Of a stretch of 6,314 nt of DNA, positions 1-6,041 are shown piece after piece (position 1 is the stretch's first letter; each line of letters starts with the position of its first letter). The notes beneath the pieces are model-generated. The model ran no database searches, was not told where the DNA came from, and worked only from the letters and a program-made list of their open reading frames with translations. A program made the translations under genes and the position numbers. This DNA comes from Pseudomonadota bacterium. GTDB taxonomy: Bacteria > BMS3Abin14. The DNA lies in the NCBI GenBank assembly GCA_016937135.1, contig JAFGWO010000269.1:1-6314 (forward strand), written 5' to 3'.

Positions 1-922
1 CCAGGAAGGTACTGTTCAGGATCGTCCCTGAAAGCAGATTCTCCTCGCCGCCGGAAGGGTTCCCCACGACACGGATCCATTCCGGCCGAACCGACAGGAT
101 GATGCGGGACCCGGCCGGCCTTTCCCCGGCAAGGGAGAAGCTGCGCCCATCGATCCTGGCGCTGATCCGGGAATGCGCTTCATCATATCCCGTAACTTCC
201 ATCTCCAGGATGTTGCTGTTCCCCATGAACTCCGCGGCAAACCGGCTCTCGGGCCGGTAGTAGATCTCGAAAGGGGCCCCTATCTGCTCTAAACGGCCGC
301 GGTTGAGGATGGCGATCTGGTCGGAGACGGCCATCGCCTCTTCCTGGTCGTGGGTGACGTAGATGGTGGTGATGCCGAGTTCTTTCTGGATGCGCCTGAT
401 CTCCTCGCGCATGCTCACCCGGAGCTTTGCGTCGAGGTTGCAGAGTGGCTCGTCCATGAGAAGAATCTGCGGGGAGATGACGAGGGCCCGGGCAAGGGCC
501 ACCCGCTGCTGCTGCCCCCCGCTGAGCTGGCTCGGGCTGCGGCGCTCCATCCCCTGGAGCTGGACGGCCTGTACTATCTTGCCGACCCTCTCGGCGATCT
601 GGGCCTTTGAGACCTTCCTCACCCTCAAGCCGTATGCGATGTTGTCAAAAACATTCAGGTGGGGAAAAAGGGCGTAGTTCTGGAACACCATCCCCGTCTC
701 CCGGCGGTGGGCCGGAATATGGTTGACTACCCGTTCGCCGAAGCGGATCTCGCCCCCTTCGGGATGGTAAAAGCCTGCGATGGTCCTGAGCAGCGTGGTT
801 TTCCCACAGCCGCTGGGACCGAGGAGGGTGAAGAAAGCACCCTCCTCGATCGTCAGGCTGACATCATCCACCGCCCGAAGCGGGCCGAAGGATTTGGTGA
901 TATGGCTCAGTTCGACACGCAT
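1..922 (-). CDS. ABC transporter ATP-binding protein, FbpC/PotA-like, 3' end cut by window edge
   Basis: Cytoplasmic ATPase that powers an importer of the Fe3+/spermidine/putrescine (CUT1-type) class. It begins at the ATG on 922-920 and is open for 307 codons to the left edge. The full nucleotide-binding domain is visible: Walker A GPSGCGKT (residues 35-42), Q-loop Gln81 in VFQNYALFPH, signature LSGGQQQR (133-140), Walker B ILLMDEP (153-159), D-loop NLDAKLR (162-168) and H-loop His191 in VTHDQEEAM. From about residue 240 a C-terminal TOBE-like region begins (GNSNILEMEV, later VRPEWIR); family members are usually about 350 aa, so roughly 40 residues are missing. One small oddity is LCNLDAKL where most relatives have LSNLDAKL. 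The gene starts 4 nt after the binding-protein stop, and its ribosome binding site is weak (AGG a few bases upstream), which suggests translational coupling. The substrate cannot be told from the ATPase. The class call is secure. Confidence 0.95.
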   Translation of the reverse strand, partial: MRVELSHITKSFGPLRAVDDVSLTIEEGAFFTLLGPSGCGKTTLLRTIAGFYHPEGGEIRFGERVVNHIPAHRRETGMVFQNYALFPHLNVFDNIAYGLRVRKVSKAQIAERVGKIVQAVQLQGMERRSPSQLSGGQQQRVALARALVISPQILLMDEPLCNLDAKLRVSMREEIRRIQKELGITTIYVTHDQEEAMAVSDQIAILNRGRLEQIGAPFEIYYRPESRFAAEFMGNSNILEMEVTGYDEAHSRISARIDGRSFSLAGERPAGSRIILSVRPEWIRVVGNPSGGEENLLSGTILNSTFL

Positions 923-926
923 GCGC

Positions 927-1907
927 CTATTTGGAAAGAACGATCTCCTTCCATTTGGCGAGGATTTCCTTCTGGAGCTTGTCGGCCTCCATGGGATCGA
1001 AGCTCTCGAGGGTGGGGATATCCTGCAGGGCGGGCAATCCCTCCGCAGCACCCGCGTCGAGGCGGGCGGGACGGCGGGAGAATTGGGCGAAGATCTCGTC
1101 CACGACCGGCTTGCTGATCAGATAATCGAGAAACTTCTTCGCCTCTTCGGGGTGGGGGCAGTTCTTGACGATTCCCGCGGCTTCGGGGGCGACGAAAGCT
1201 CCCTCGGCAGGATAGATGATCCCTACGTTCTTGTCGCCCCCGGCGATGTAGCGGTGGGCGGCATACTCCATGGTGACGCCCAGGGGATATTCCCCGGCGG
1301 CCACGCCTTTGTATATCAGGCTGGAACTGTCGAGGATCTTGGCGTTGGCGATGAGCTTGTTGATCCCGTCCCAGCCGTAAAGCTTGTAGATCCCGTAGGC
1401 CTGGGCATAGGACGATCCGGATTTTTCAGGGTTCCCCACGACGATCTGGCCCTTCCATTTGGGGTCGAAGAGGTCCTTCCAGGCCTTCGGCATATCTTCG
1501 GCCTTGACGAGGCTCTTGTTGACCATGATGATCATCACGTGGGCGTTGCTGGCCGTCCAGCGGTGATCCTTTTCTACGTAGCCCGCCGGAAGGGCCGCGG
1601 CCTCGGGGGATTTGTAGCTCTGGAAATTCTCCTTGGCATTCTCCAGGACGGCCGAGTCGCCGCTCCAGAAGACGTCGCAAAGAGGCCTGTCCTTTTCGGC
1701 GGCGATCCGCTTCATCGCCTCACCCGTGCCCATGCGGACGGCGGAAACCTTGATGCCGGTCTTCGCCTCGAAACCCTGCGACACCAGGTCGAGGAGCTCG
1801 GAAGGGTTGGAGGAGTAAAGGACGACCTCAGCCGCCGCGGCGACGCCGGCAAACCCGAAGAAAATGACCGATAAAACAGCCAAACATCTGATCAGTTGCC
1901 TGTGCAT
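927..1907 (-). CDS. Periplasmic ABC substrate-binding protein, Fe3+/organophosphate class (FbpA/AfuA/PhnS-like)
   Basis: Periplasmic binding protein that captures the ligand and delivers it to the importer whose ATPase is next in the operon. The predicted product is 326 aa. The ATG at 1907 is preferred because AGGAGGT (1914-1920) lies 6 nt upstream; an ATG at 1934 would add nine unusual residues and place that site inside the gene. A Sec signal peptide fills residues 1-26 (basic start, LAVLSVIFFGFAG core, AAAA before Glu27). The mature part has the family pattern: VVLYSS opening, PLCDVFWSGD (75-84), AWKDLFDPKWKGQIVVGNP (142-160), MEYAAHRYIAGG (213-224), and HPEEAKKFLDYLISK near the end. Iron-binding FbpA proteins use adjacent tyrosines; here the equivalent stretch has Tyr215 and Tyr220 separated, and the early histidine of FbpA (as in YNGQH) is replaced by YSSNP. 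Iron is therefore only one option, and phosphorylated ligands (hexose phosphate, aminoethylphosphonate) are also carried by this fold. Confidence 0.92.
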   Translation of the reverse strand: MHRQLIRCLAVLSVIFFGFAGVAAAAEVVLYSSNPSELLDLVSQGFEAKTGIKVSAVRMGTGEAMKRIAAEKDRPLCDVFWSGDSAVLENAKENFQSYKSPEAAALPAGYVEKDHRWTASNAHVMIIMVNKSLVKAEDMPKAWKDLFDPKWKGQIVVGNPEKSGSSYAQAYGIYKLYGWDGINKLIANAKILDSSSLIYKGVAAGEYPLGVTMEYAAHRYIAGGDKNVGIIYPAEGAFVAPEAAGIVKNCPHPEEAKKFLDYLISKPVVDEIFAQFSRRPARLDAGAAEGLPALQDIPTLESFDPMEADKLQKEILAKWKEIVLSK

Positions 1908-1913
1908 GGGGGA

Positions 1914-1920
1914 ACCTCCT
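1914..1920 (-). promoter_or_regulatory. Ribosome binding site that fixes the binding-protein start
   Basis: The minus strand reads AGGAGGT with a 6-nt spacer to the ATG at 1907. It decides between that start and the in-frame ATG 27 nt further upstream at 1934. Confidence 0.85.
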
Positions 1921-1982
1921 TGGAAAGGGATCACACTGAAAAGTAGGCGCTGCGCGAGTCCTTTTTAATAAGCGGGAGTGAC

Positions 1983-1997
1983 TCAACAACCTGTTGA
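1983..1997. promoter_or_regulatory. Operator-like dyad TCAACA-ACC-TGTTGA
   Basis: A perfect inverted repeat with 6-bp arms and a 3-bp centre. It lies directly downstream of the candidate -10 box (1999-2004) of the importer operon, so it would cover the transcription start. Its size and place suit a dimeric repressor site. The regulator is unknown and no regulator gene is in the window. An alternative is a small 5'UTR hairpin. Confidence 0.35.
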
Positions 1998-1998
1998 A

Positions 1999-2025
1999 AG
2001 TATAAATAATTCAGGGGAAATGCAA
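1999..2025 (-). promoter_or_regulatory. Candidate sigma70 promoter of the importer operon
   Basis: On the minus strand TTGCAT (2020-2025) and TATACT (1999-2004) are separated by 15 bp, about 90 bp upstream of the binding-protein start. The -10 match is good (5 of 6), and the -35 shares TTG and the A (4 of 6). The spacer is shorter than the usual 16-18, which lowers confidence. No convincing Fur box is visible, although this stretch is AT-rich. Confidence 0.35.
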
Positions 2026-2311
2026 CCTGAATCGGGACCCCTGAGGCCGCCTGGCCGGGAACAAACCGAAAAAAACAGCGCGGCTGAAAATGAACACTGG
2101 CCGCATTCCAGAGGCGCACCGGCATCCAGTAAAAAATCTCCCCGGGTCTTGGAGGAAACTGTCCATATATTAACATGGAAAAACCGGCAAAAGCCCCGGA
2201 AAACGTCGGGAGACCTTCGAAACAACCTGCCGCCGCCAGGCTCACAAAACCGCCCACTCGAAATTCATTTGATTCCCCTTTACCATTTAATCCGCATCCT
2301 GGACTCCATGA

Positions 2312-2381
2312 CTCTGAACTCTGGACTCTGGACCCTGAACTCTGGACTCTGGACCCTGGACTCTGGACTCTGGACCCTAAG
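2312..2381. repeat. Tandem heptanucleotide repeat (CTCTGGA) with 21-bp super-unit
   Basis: There are nine consecutive 7-bp units from 2312 to 2374, and a decayed tenth to 2381. On the plus strand they are variants of CTCTGGA. The variants are ordered: after a first CTCTGAA, the pattern CTCTGGA, CTCTGGA, CCCTGRA recurs in 2319-2339 and 2340-2360, and decays in 2361-2381 (CCCTAAG). This shows amplification first as heptads and then as triplets of heptads. It lies between the permease stop and the importer operon and codes for nothing credible, although the periodicity keeps several frames open. Confidence 0.95.
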
Positions 2382-2406
2382 GCCTCCCATTCCCCGCGCC
2401 GCCCTG

Positions 2407-3138
2407 TCACCAGATCTTCAGTCCAACTCTGGCCAGCATGTACATCCCCATCACAAAGAGAAGAAAAATCACCGCTTTCCTGTAGGCGCCGGAATTCATC
2501 CTGCTGTAGATGTGAGAACCGGCCAGCAATCCAGCCGTGGCGGGGAGGAAACCGACAGCGAAAAGCCGGAGGACTTCGGCAGTTATCAGCCCGAAGGCCG
2601 CGTGGATGGAACTGATGGCGATTCCCGCGATCATGAAATAGCCGACCAGGGTAGATTTGACAGGGTCTTTTTCCCACGGCTGCAGGGAGGTGTATATGAT
2701 CACAGGAGGGCCGTTGGCGCCGATGCTTCCGCCCAGGATGCCCGACAGGAACCCGGCGGCCCATTTCCAGACACCACCCAGCTCTTTCTCGCGGGGCCTG
2801 GAAATAAAGAGGTAAAGAGAAAATGTGGTCAGCAGCAAGCCTATGAGGACTTCCAGGTACCGGGCCTGGACTGCCTTTAGCAGCTGGGCCCCGAGGACCA
2901 TGCCGGGAACGGCGGCGATAAAAAGAGGGACGATCCTTTTATACCGGACATGGGCGTGGAGCTGGATCCTTAAAATCGTCGTGTTGCAGATAGCCAGAAG
3001 GCTTACCAGCGGGACGGCTGTCCTGACATCCCAGAACAAAACTATGAGCGGAAGCGCAATGAGGACAGATCCGAAGCCGGACAGCCCCTGGGTGAACCCG
3101 GCGATGAAAACGACCATGCCCAGATAGAAGAGTTCCAT
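2407..3138 (-). CDS. TSUP (TauE/SafE-type) membrane permease
   Basis: Inner-membrane protein of the sulfite exporter TauE/SafE (TSUP) family, which moves sulfur-containing or carboxylate anions such as sulfite, sulfoacetate or thiosulfate. Predicted length is 243 aa, usual for the family. Both family repeats are visible: an N-terminal GFTQGLSGFGSVLIALPL (14-31) and a C-terminal GFLSGILGGSIGANGPPVI (129-147) with the Gly-rich NGPP turn. Hydrophobic stretches lie near residues 4-35, 40-57, 68-88, 94-113, 126-150 and in the C-terminal third, giving about eight membrane segments. The ATG at 3138 is chosen because translation from upstream ATGs (to 3306) gives a Gly/Cys-rich, non-family N-terminus. 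The AGGAG site at 3141-3145 is only 2 nt from this ATG, closer than ideal, so the ATG at 3117 remains possible. The substrate cannot be assigned: no sulfonate or thiosulfate genes are adjacent, and the flanking gaps suggest its own transcript. Confidence 0.92.
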   Translation of the reverse strand: MELFYLGMVVFIAGFTQGLSGFGSVLIALPLIVLFWDVRTAVPLVSLLAICNTTILRIQLHAHVRYKRIVPLFIAAVPGMVLGAQLLKAVQARYLEVLIGLLLTTFSLYLFISRPREKELGGVWKWAAGFLSGILGGSIGANGPPVIIYTSLQPWEKDPVKSTLVGYFMIAGIAISSIHAAFGLITAEVLRLFAVGFLPATAGLLAGSHIYSRMNSGAYRKAVIFLLFVMGMYMLARVGLKIW

Positions 3139-3220
3139 ATCTCCTGACTCTTTGCTGTTTTTGGAGCCGTTAAATCCACATGTTCCGCATCCGGCGGGCC
3201 TGCCCAACAAATACCGCTTC

Positions 3221-3256
3221 CCGGGGCGGAAATTCGTTCTTCCCATAAAGCCCCGG
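3221..3256 (-). other. Strong hairpin in the leader of the TSUP gene
   Basis: CCGGGGC (3221-3227) pairs perfectly with GCCCCGG (3250-3256), and inside it GGAA (3228-3231) pairs with TTCC (3240-3243), leaving a six-base bulge. No U-tract follows on either strand, so this is not an intrinsic terminator. Nearby inverted repeats add to the structure: TTCCGC (3183-3188) with GCGGAA (3226-3231), which competes with the first stem, and GGGC-CT-GCCC (3196-3205). It lies between the candidate promoter and the permease start, so it may be a cis-acting leader RNA. I do not recognise a known riboswitch class. Confidence 0.45.
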
Positions 3257-3291
3257 AAAACAAATGAACCAGCAACCCCGCCAAAGGGGGC

Positions 3292-3322
3292 ATTATATCC
3301 TGCCACGGCGGGATGGATTCAA
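3292..3322 (-). promoter_or_regulatory. Candidate promoter of the TSUP gene
   Basis: The minus strand has a perfect TATAAT at 3292-3297. The best -35 partner is TTGAAT at 3317-3322, with a long 19-bp spacer, so the -35 is weak. Transcription from about 3285 would give a leader of roughly 147 nt before the permease ATG. Confidence 0.45.
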
Positions 3323-3414
3323 ATTAAAAGGAAAAAACTCGACAGCGTCCAGACCGGCACCTGTCTTTGCTGTTTCAGCGCTGGATAACCCTCCTCCGCG
3401 TCCCTGTGGCATGA

Positions 3415-4446
3415 TCACATGGCGTTATCCTGGATGATGATCTCTTCAACCGGGCGGCGCAGGCTAAATGGTGCCTCAGTACCATAGCCAATCCTGATTA
3501 CAAGGGAAGCTTTTCCCTTTTCCAGGCCAAGCCATGAATTGAGCTCCGGCAGGATCTTCCTGACTTCGATGGGCTGGTTGATAAAAGCATTTCTGATTCC
3601 CAGGGCACAAGCCTTCAAAGCAAAACGTTCATAAACCCTGCCGACTTCCACCCAGGCAGGCGGGTTGTCGTCCTCCGTGATAAAAACAACGACAGCCGCC
3701 GAACTTCTTATGTTCACGGCATCAGTGTCAGACTGGTTTTTCGGCGTCAGCACGAAATTCAGAAGGGCCTTCCCCAGCCACTGAGGCAGCGGAGGCTGTC
3801 CGGCAAGATGTCCGGCAAGACCGTCCTTGAACTTTATGGCGACGGCGGGATTAAAACGGATCCATGAAGCCAGTTCCTTTTGAAAGGCAGGATCGGACAA
3901 CTGCTCACCGTTGCCCTGGGCAACGAATTCGATGATAGTTTCCAACCGGGACTTATCTTCCATAATGATCGTTCGTACTCCGTTCCCTCTGGCAGAAAGC
4001 TCAAGTGCACGGCGATGATCAGGCTCCAGCGGCTTTCCGCTGAAAGGTGTTTTCGTACACTGTCTCTTCAGAATTGCCGAAAAAAGATCATCACTTTCAG
4101 CGGATGTGGACGTCAGGAATTCCAGCCGCACCATCCCGGAATCTTCCCGAAACGATATGTCGGCGACATAGCCTTGCGACGCGGCTGCGATTCTGATATT
4201 TTCGGCCATACACCCCAGACTTTTAAAAAGATGGGCATCATTCGGATCGACAACAGGACACCGCCGCGACAGGTCGGGGAAAATTTCCAGCGCCTGGCCT
4301 TCAATCCGTATCTTCCACGGCTGGGTGTTGTGGCTCGACGCCGCCAGACTTCCAAGACGGATCAATTCCGGAATGTTAAGTCCCTTCCCGTTTTTAACGC
4401 GAAGGGGTTTTCTTTGTGCCTCGGCGATGGCATTATATTTTTGCAT
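3415..4446 (-). CDS. Acg-family FMN-binding nitroreductase-like oxidoreductase
   Basis: Predicted flavoprotein of 343 aa in the Acg branch of the nitroreductase superfamily. Acg itself is a mycobacterial hypoxia-regulated protein that binds FMN but has little or no nitroreductase activity, so the reaction is unknown. Landmarks are SHNTQPW (38-44), which contacts FMN; RRCPVVDPNDAHLFKSLGCMAENI (61-84), the family's D-P core and following helix; AWVEVGRVYERFALKACALGIRNAFINQPIEV (264-295); and the closing IRIGYG and RRPVEE motifs. No Sec or Tat signal is visible, unlike some homologues with Tat leaders, so a cytoplasmic location is inferred. The ATG at 4446 is the first possible start because an in-frame TGA lies five codons upstream, but no ribosome binding site sits at normal distance (AGGGGG is 18 nt away). 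The start could therefore be slightly downstream. Gaps on both sides suggest a single-gene transcript. Confidence 0.9.
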   Translation of the reverse strand: MQKYNAIAEAQRKPLRVKNGKGLNIPELIRLGSLAASSHNTQPWKIRIEGQALEIFPDLSRRCPVVDPNDAHLFKSLGCMAENIRIAAASQGYVADISFREDSGMVRLEFLTSTSAESDDLFSAILKRQCTKTPFSGKPLEPDHRRALELSARGNGVRTIIMEDKSRLETIIEFVAQGNGEQLSDPAFQKELASWIRFNPAVAIKFKDGLAGHLAGQPPLPQWLGKALLNFVLTPKNQSDTDAVNIRSSAAVVVFITEDDNPPAWVEVGRVYERFALKACALGIRNAFINQPIEVRKILPELNSWLGLEKGKASLVIRIGYGTEAPFSLRRPVEEIIIQDNAM

Positions 4447-4823
4447 CGAAAAGATGAATCATTACCCCCTTATGGAATGACCCGGGCGGGTATCGGCCGA
4501 TGCGGCGATTGACGCTATCACAACAAGCGGCCCCTGAAATAGCCAAGCTCCCTTATCTCAAAATAACAAAAATGAAGAAAATTCAAGGGATGTGTTTCAG
4601 ACATTTGGGCGGGTCCTTCTTTGGTGTGCACCTTCGGCAGATTCAGGGCGTGACTGGGTTTAAAAATGGGCAGTTGATTCCATTCACGGGTGGCCTCCAC
4701 AGGCCCTACTGCACAACCGAATGATCCGAATTTCCGCCAGTCTTTTGAAAAGGAAGTTGTCAGTCGCCCGCCCGAAATCCGAGGAATTTCCATTAACTCT
4801 GGACATTGAATTCCGGACTTACA
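4447..4823. other. Intergenic stretch, no gene supported
   Basis: Short open frames occur on both strands (plus 4500-4724, minus 4518-4793). Neither has a ribosome binding site or a translation I recognise. A perfect 10-bp palindrome ATCGGCCGAT lies at 4492-4501, about 45 bp upstream of the nitroreductase start. No clear -35/-10 pair was found for that gene. Confidence 0.6.
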
Positions 4824-4855
4824 AAAAAGGCCCCAACTTATGATGGGGCCTTTTT
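4824..4855. terminator. Bidirectional rho-independent terminator
   Basis: A 12-bp perfect stem is formed by AAAAAGGCCCCA (4824-4835) and TGGGGCCTTTTT (4844-4855), with an 8-nt loop. On the minus strand the U-tract follows the stem about 45-75 nt beyond the stop of the lipoprotein gene, so it should end that transcript. Its symmetry also lets it work in the plus direction. Confidence 0.93.
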
Positions 4856-4897
4856 AATGGGCATGGCTTCTACTTCAGCCTTTGCATACTCAAATAA

Positions 4898-5416
4898 TTA
4901 AAATGTATGTTCATATTCGATCACGGCCATTCTGAAGACAATATCACTGGTTGGTATTGTCAGCAGGAGGGTGTACGTGCTGCTTTCGTTATCCACTATT
5001 GGTTGATCGACAGTGTCATCAACAGTACTTCCCAAGCTAGCAGTTTCATTGGACGTCCCGAGAACAATTGTTTCTACGAGAGAATCGGATGGGGTGTATT
5101 TCCTCAGTTGAAACCTCAGATTCTCCACCGCATTATTATCCGTCCAATATACTTTTACCCAGTTAATTGTCGCGTTATGGGGAAGAATGACAGGGGCTTC
5201 CCAGTCTTCGCTGAGCCCATCCTTGTTCCAGATTCCGTCAGAACCGATATCATAATCGTACCCGCTGTATTTAGGCTGAAAAGCGGCCCCATTAAGGGAA
5301 AGATATTCGGTCACCGTCGTCGCTGCCGAGGATGAACTGCCCCCGCAGGAATAAACGAACGTGATCCCTGCCGCAAATCCTGCCGCCAGCATCATCAACA
5401 TTCCTATGCGCTTCAT
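4898..5416 (-). CDS. Small secreted lipoprotein with beta-rich ectodomain, function unknown
   Basis: The product is 172 aa. The ATG at 5416 is preferred over 5440 because AGGAGGAGGT (5418-5427) sits just upstream, and the extra eight residues of the longer form are mostly that site translated. Residues 1-23 form a lipoprotein signal: MKR, a hydrophobic core, and VYSC with Cys24 as the probable lipidated residue (Tyr at -2 is unusual but tolerable). A Gly/Ser linker (GGSSSS) follows. The rest begins with TEYLSLNGAAFQP, has VILPHNATINWVKVYWTDN (residues 76-94) and ends with a run of short strands (YTLLLTIP, IVFRMAVIEYE). This resembles small beta-sandwich proteins found in secreted hypothetical proteins of environmental bacteria. 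It is rich in Asp, Thr and Ser, with only one Cys. No catalytic motif is visible. It is transcribed alone and ends at the terminator 4824-4855. Confidence 0.85.
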   Translation of the reverse strand: MKRIGMLMMLAAGFAAGITFVYSCGGSSSSAATTVTEYLSLNGAAFQPKYSGYDYDIGSDGIWNKDGLSEDWEAPVILPHNATINWVKVYWTDNNAVENLRFQLRKYTPSDSLVETIVLGTSNETASLGSTVDDTVDQPIVDNESSTYTLLLTIPTSDIVFRMAVIEYEHTF

Positions 5417-5417
5417 G

Positions 5418-5427
5418 ACCTCCTCCT
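5418..5427 (-). promoter_or_regulatory. Ribosome binding site that fixes the lipoprotein start
   Basis: The minus strand reads AGGAGGAGGT, a doubled site. The outer AGGAGG (5422-5427) is 5 nt from the ATG at 5416, the normal distance. It excludes the in-frame ATG at 5440, which would translate through it. Confidence 0.85.
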
Positions 5428-6041
5428 TTTCTTCCAGCAAGCAAATGCTTCCGGAAACGCAGAAGTCCCCCCTTGCCCCTTAAACCATATAACAGGAAGG
5501 CTATGACTGAATCCTTCTTTTACACTTTCTGAAGGAAGTTACCCTGGTATGGCAGAAGCTGCCGGGAATTTCTCTTCAAACCATTCCAAGTATAGAACAG
5601 GAAAGAACGGGTTTGTCTATTAAACATTCGCGAGGAATGACTTCCCCTTTATTTAAAGAACATAAAAACCCTTTTTCGGTAGTCAATTTTCTCAAAACGG
5701 TTCACACCGGGGTAGACGTCTGGGGTTTTCACTTGAGGGGCAAGTACCCTGCTCCTGAAGCCTCTTCAGTATACTGCAGGATATATGGGCGGCCTTTTGG
5801 CTTTTTAGGATGCAGGCCCGGAAGACGATGCTTACTATCTGGCCACCCGTGTCCGGTCTTTTTAACGTACGACTATGGCCCCATTGACCCTTCCCCCATT
5901 CGGCGGGCACCACGGAAGGCGGGCCGGATTCCGGAGCGATGGAATGGGAACTGCGTCAACACGTTTAAATCAACTGTTCCTGGAATATCCATTGCTCCTT
6001 ATTGAAAGTCCCCTGAATTCTGCGGGTTAGGGGTCGCGAAT
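5428..6041. other. Long intergenic stretch, no gene supported
   Basis: No supported coding region in more than 600 bp, between divergently transcribed genes. A plus-strand frame (5613-6005, 130 codons) and an overlapping minus frame (5692-5913) are open, but both lack a ribosome binding site and have Cys/Arg/Pro-rich translations typical of chance frames. Small hairpins are visible: AAGCA-AA-TGCTT (5439-5450), GGCAG-AAG-CTGCC (5551-5563) and CTGAAG-CCT-CTTCAG (5755-5769). Composition changes from AT-rich before about 5690 to GC-rich after it, which could mark decayed foreign sequence. No clear promoter for the lipoprotein gene was found here. Confidence 0.6.
5891..5950. repeat. Nested imperfect inverted repeat, about 60 bp
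   Basis: Outer arms TTCCCCCATTC (5891-5901) and GAATGGGAA (5942-5950) pair apart from two extra C. Inside, CGGAA (5913-5917) pairs with TTCCG (5929-5933). GGCGGGC also occurs twice, 16 bp apart (5902-5908 and 5918-5924). The structure is REP-like in size, but a single copy cannot show that it is repeated elsewhere. Confidence 0.4.

Larger units (their letters stand above)
1908..2406. other. Intergenic stretch between TSUP permease and importer operon
   Basis: About 500 bp without a convincing gene. Open frames on both strands here have low-complexity or unrecognisable translations, and the longer ones mostly borrow length from the opposite strand of the permease gene. The left part carries a candidate promoter and dyad for the importer operon. 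The right part carries a heptanucleotide satellite that starts about 25 bp beyond the permease stop. I see no intrinsic terminator for the permease. Confidence 0.7.

Noticed and set aside
780..1874. Long plus-strand open frame of 364 codons
   Set aside because: It lies opposite the binding-protein gene and the start of the ATPase gene, both with clear family motifs. The translation is Gly/Asp/Val-rich and matches no family; it is a codon-bias shadow.
1995..2013. Possible Fur box (TGAA...TTCA dyad) near the importer promoter
   Set aside because: It is AT-rich and symmetric at its ends, but the interior does not match the GATAAT repeat pattern of Fur sites.
1931..2880. Overlapping frames of 277 (minus) and 300 (plus) codons across the heptad array
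   Set aside because: They are kept open partly by the repeat, whose length lacks stops, and partly by the opposite strand of the permease gene. Neither has a ribosome binding site or a recognisable product.
3139..3306. 56-residue N-terminal extension of the TSUP permease
   Set aside because: The extension is Gly/Cys/Arg-rich and non-hydrophobic, unlike the family, and it overlaps the TATAAT box and hairpin; AGGAG lies just before the ATG at 3138.
4433..4462. Nine-codon leader peptide overlapping the nitroreductase start on the minus strand
   Set aside because: Its ATG is only 2 nt from AGGGGG and the peptide has no run of a regulatory amino acid; a chance frame is the simpler reading.
4518..4793. 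91-codon minus-strand frame between nitroreductase and terminator
   Set aside because: No ribosome binding site, no recognisable domain, and a plus-strand frame of similar quality covers the same bases.
5613..6005. 130-codon plus-strand frame, briefly considered as a reverse transcriptase remnant because of GVDVWGFHLRGK
   Set aside because: A weak resemblance to the FLGF-type motif of group II intron enzymes stands alone; no catalytic motif or intron RNA structure is nearby.
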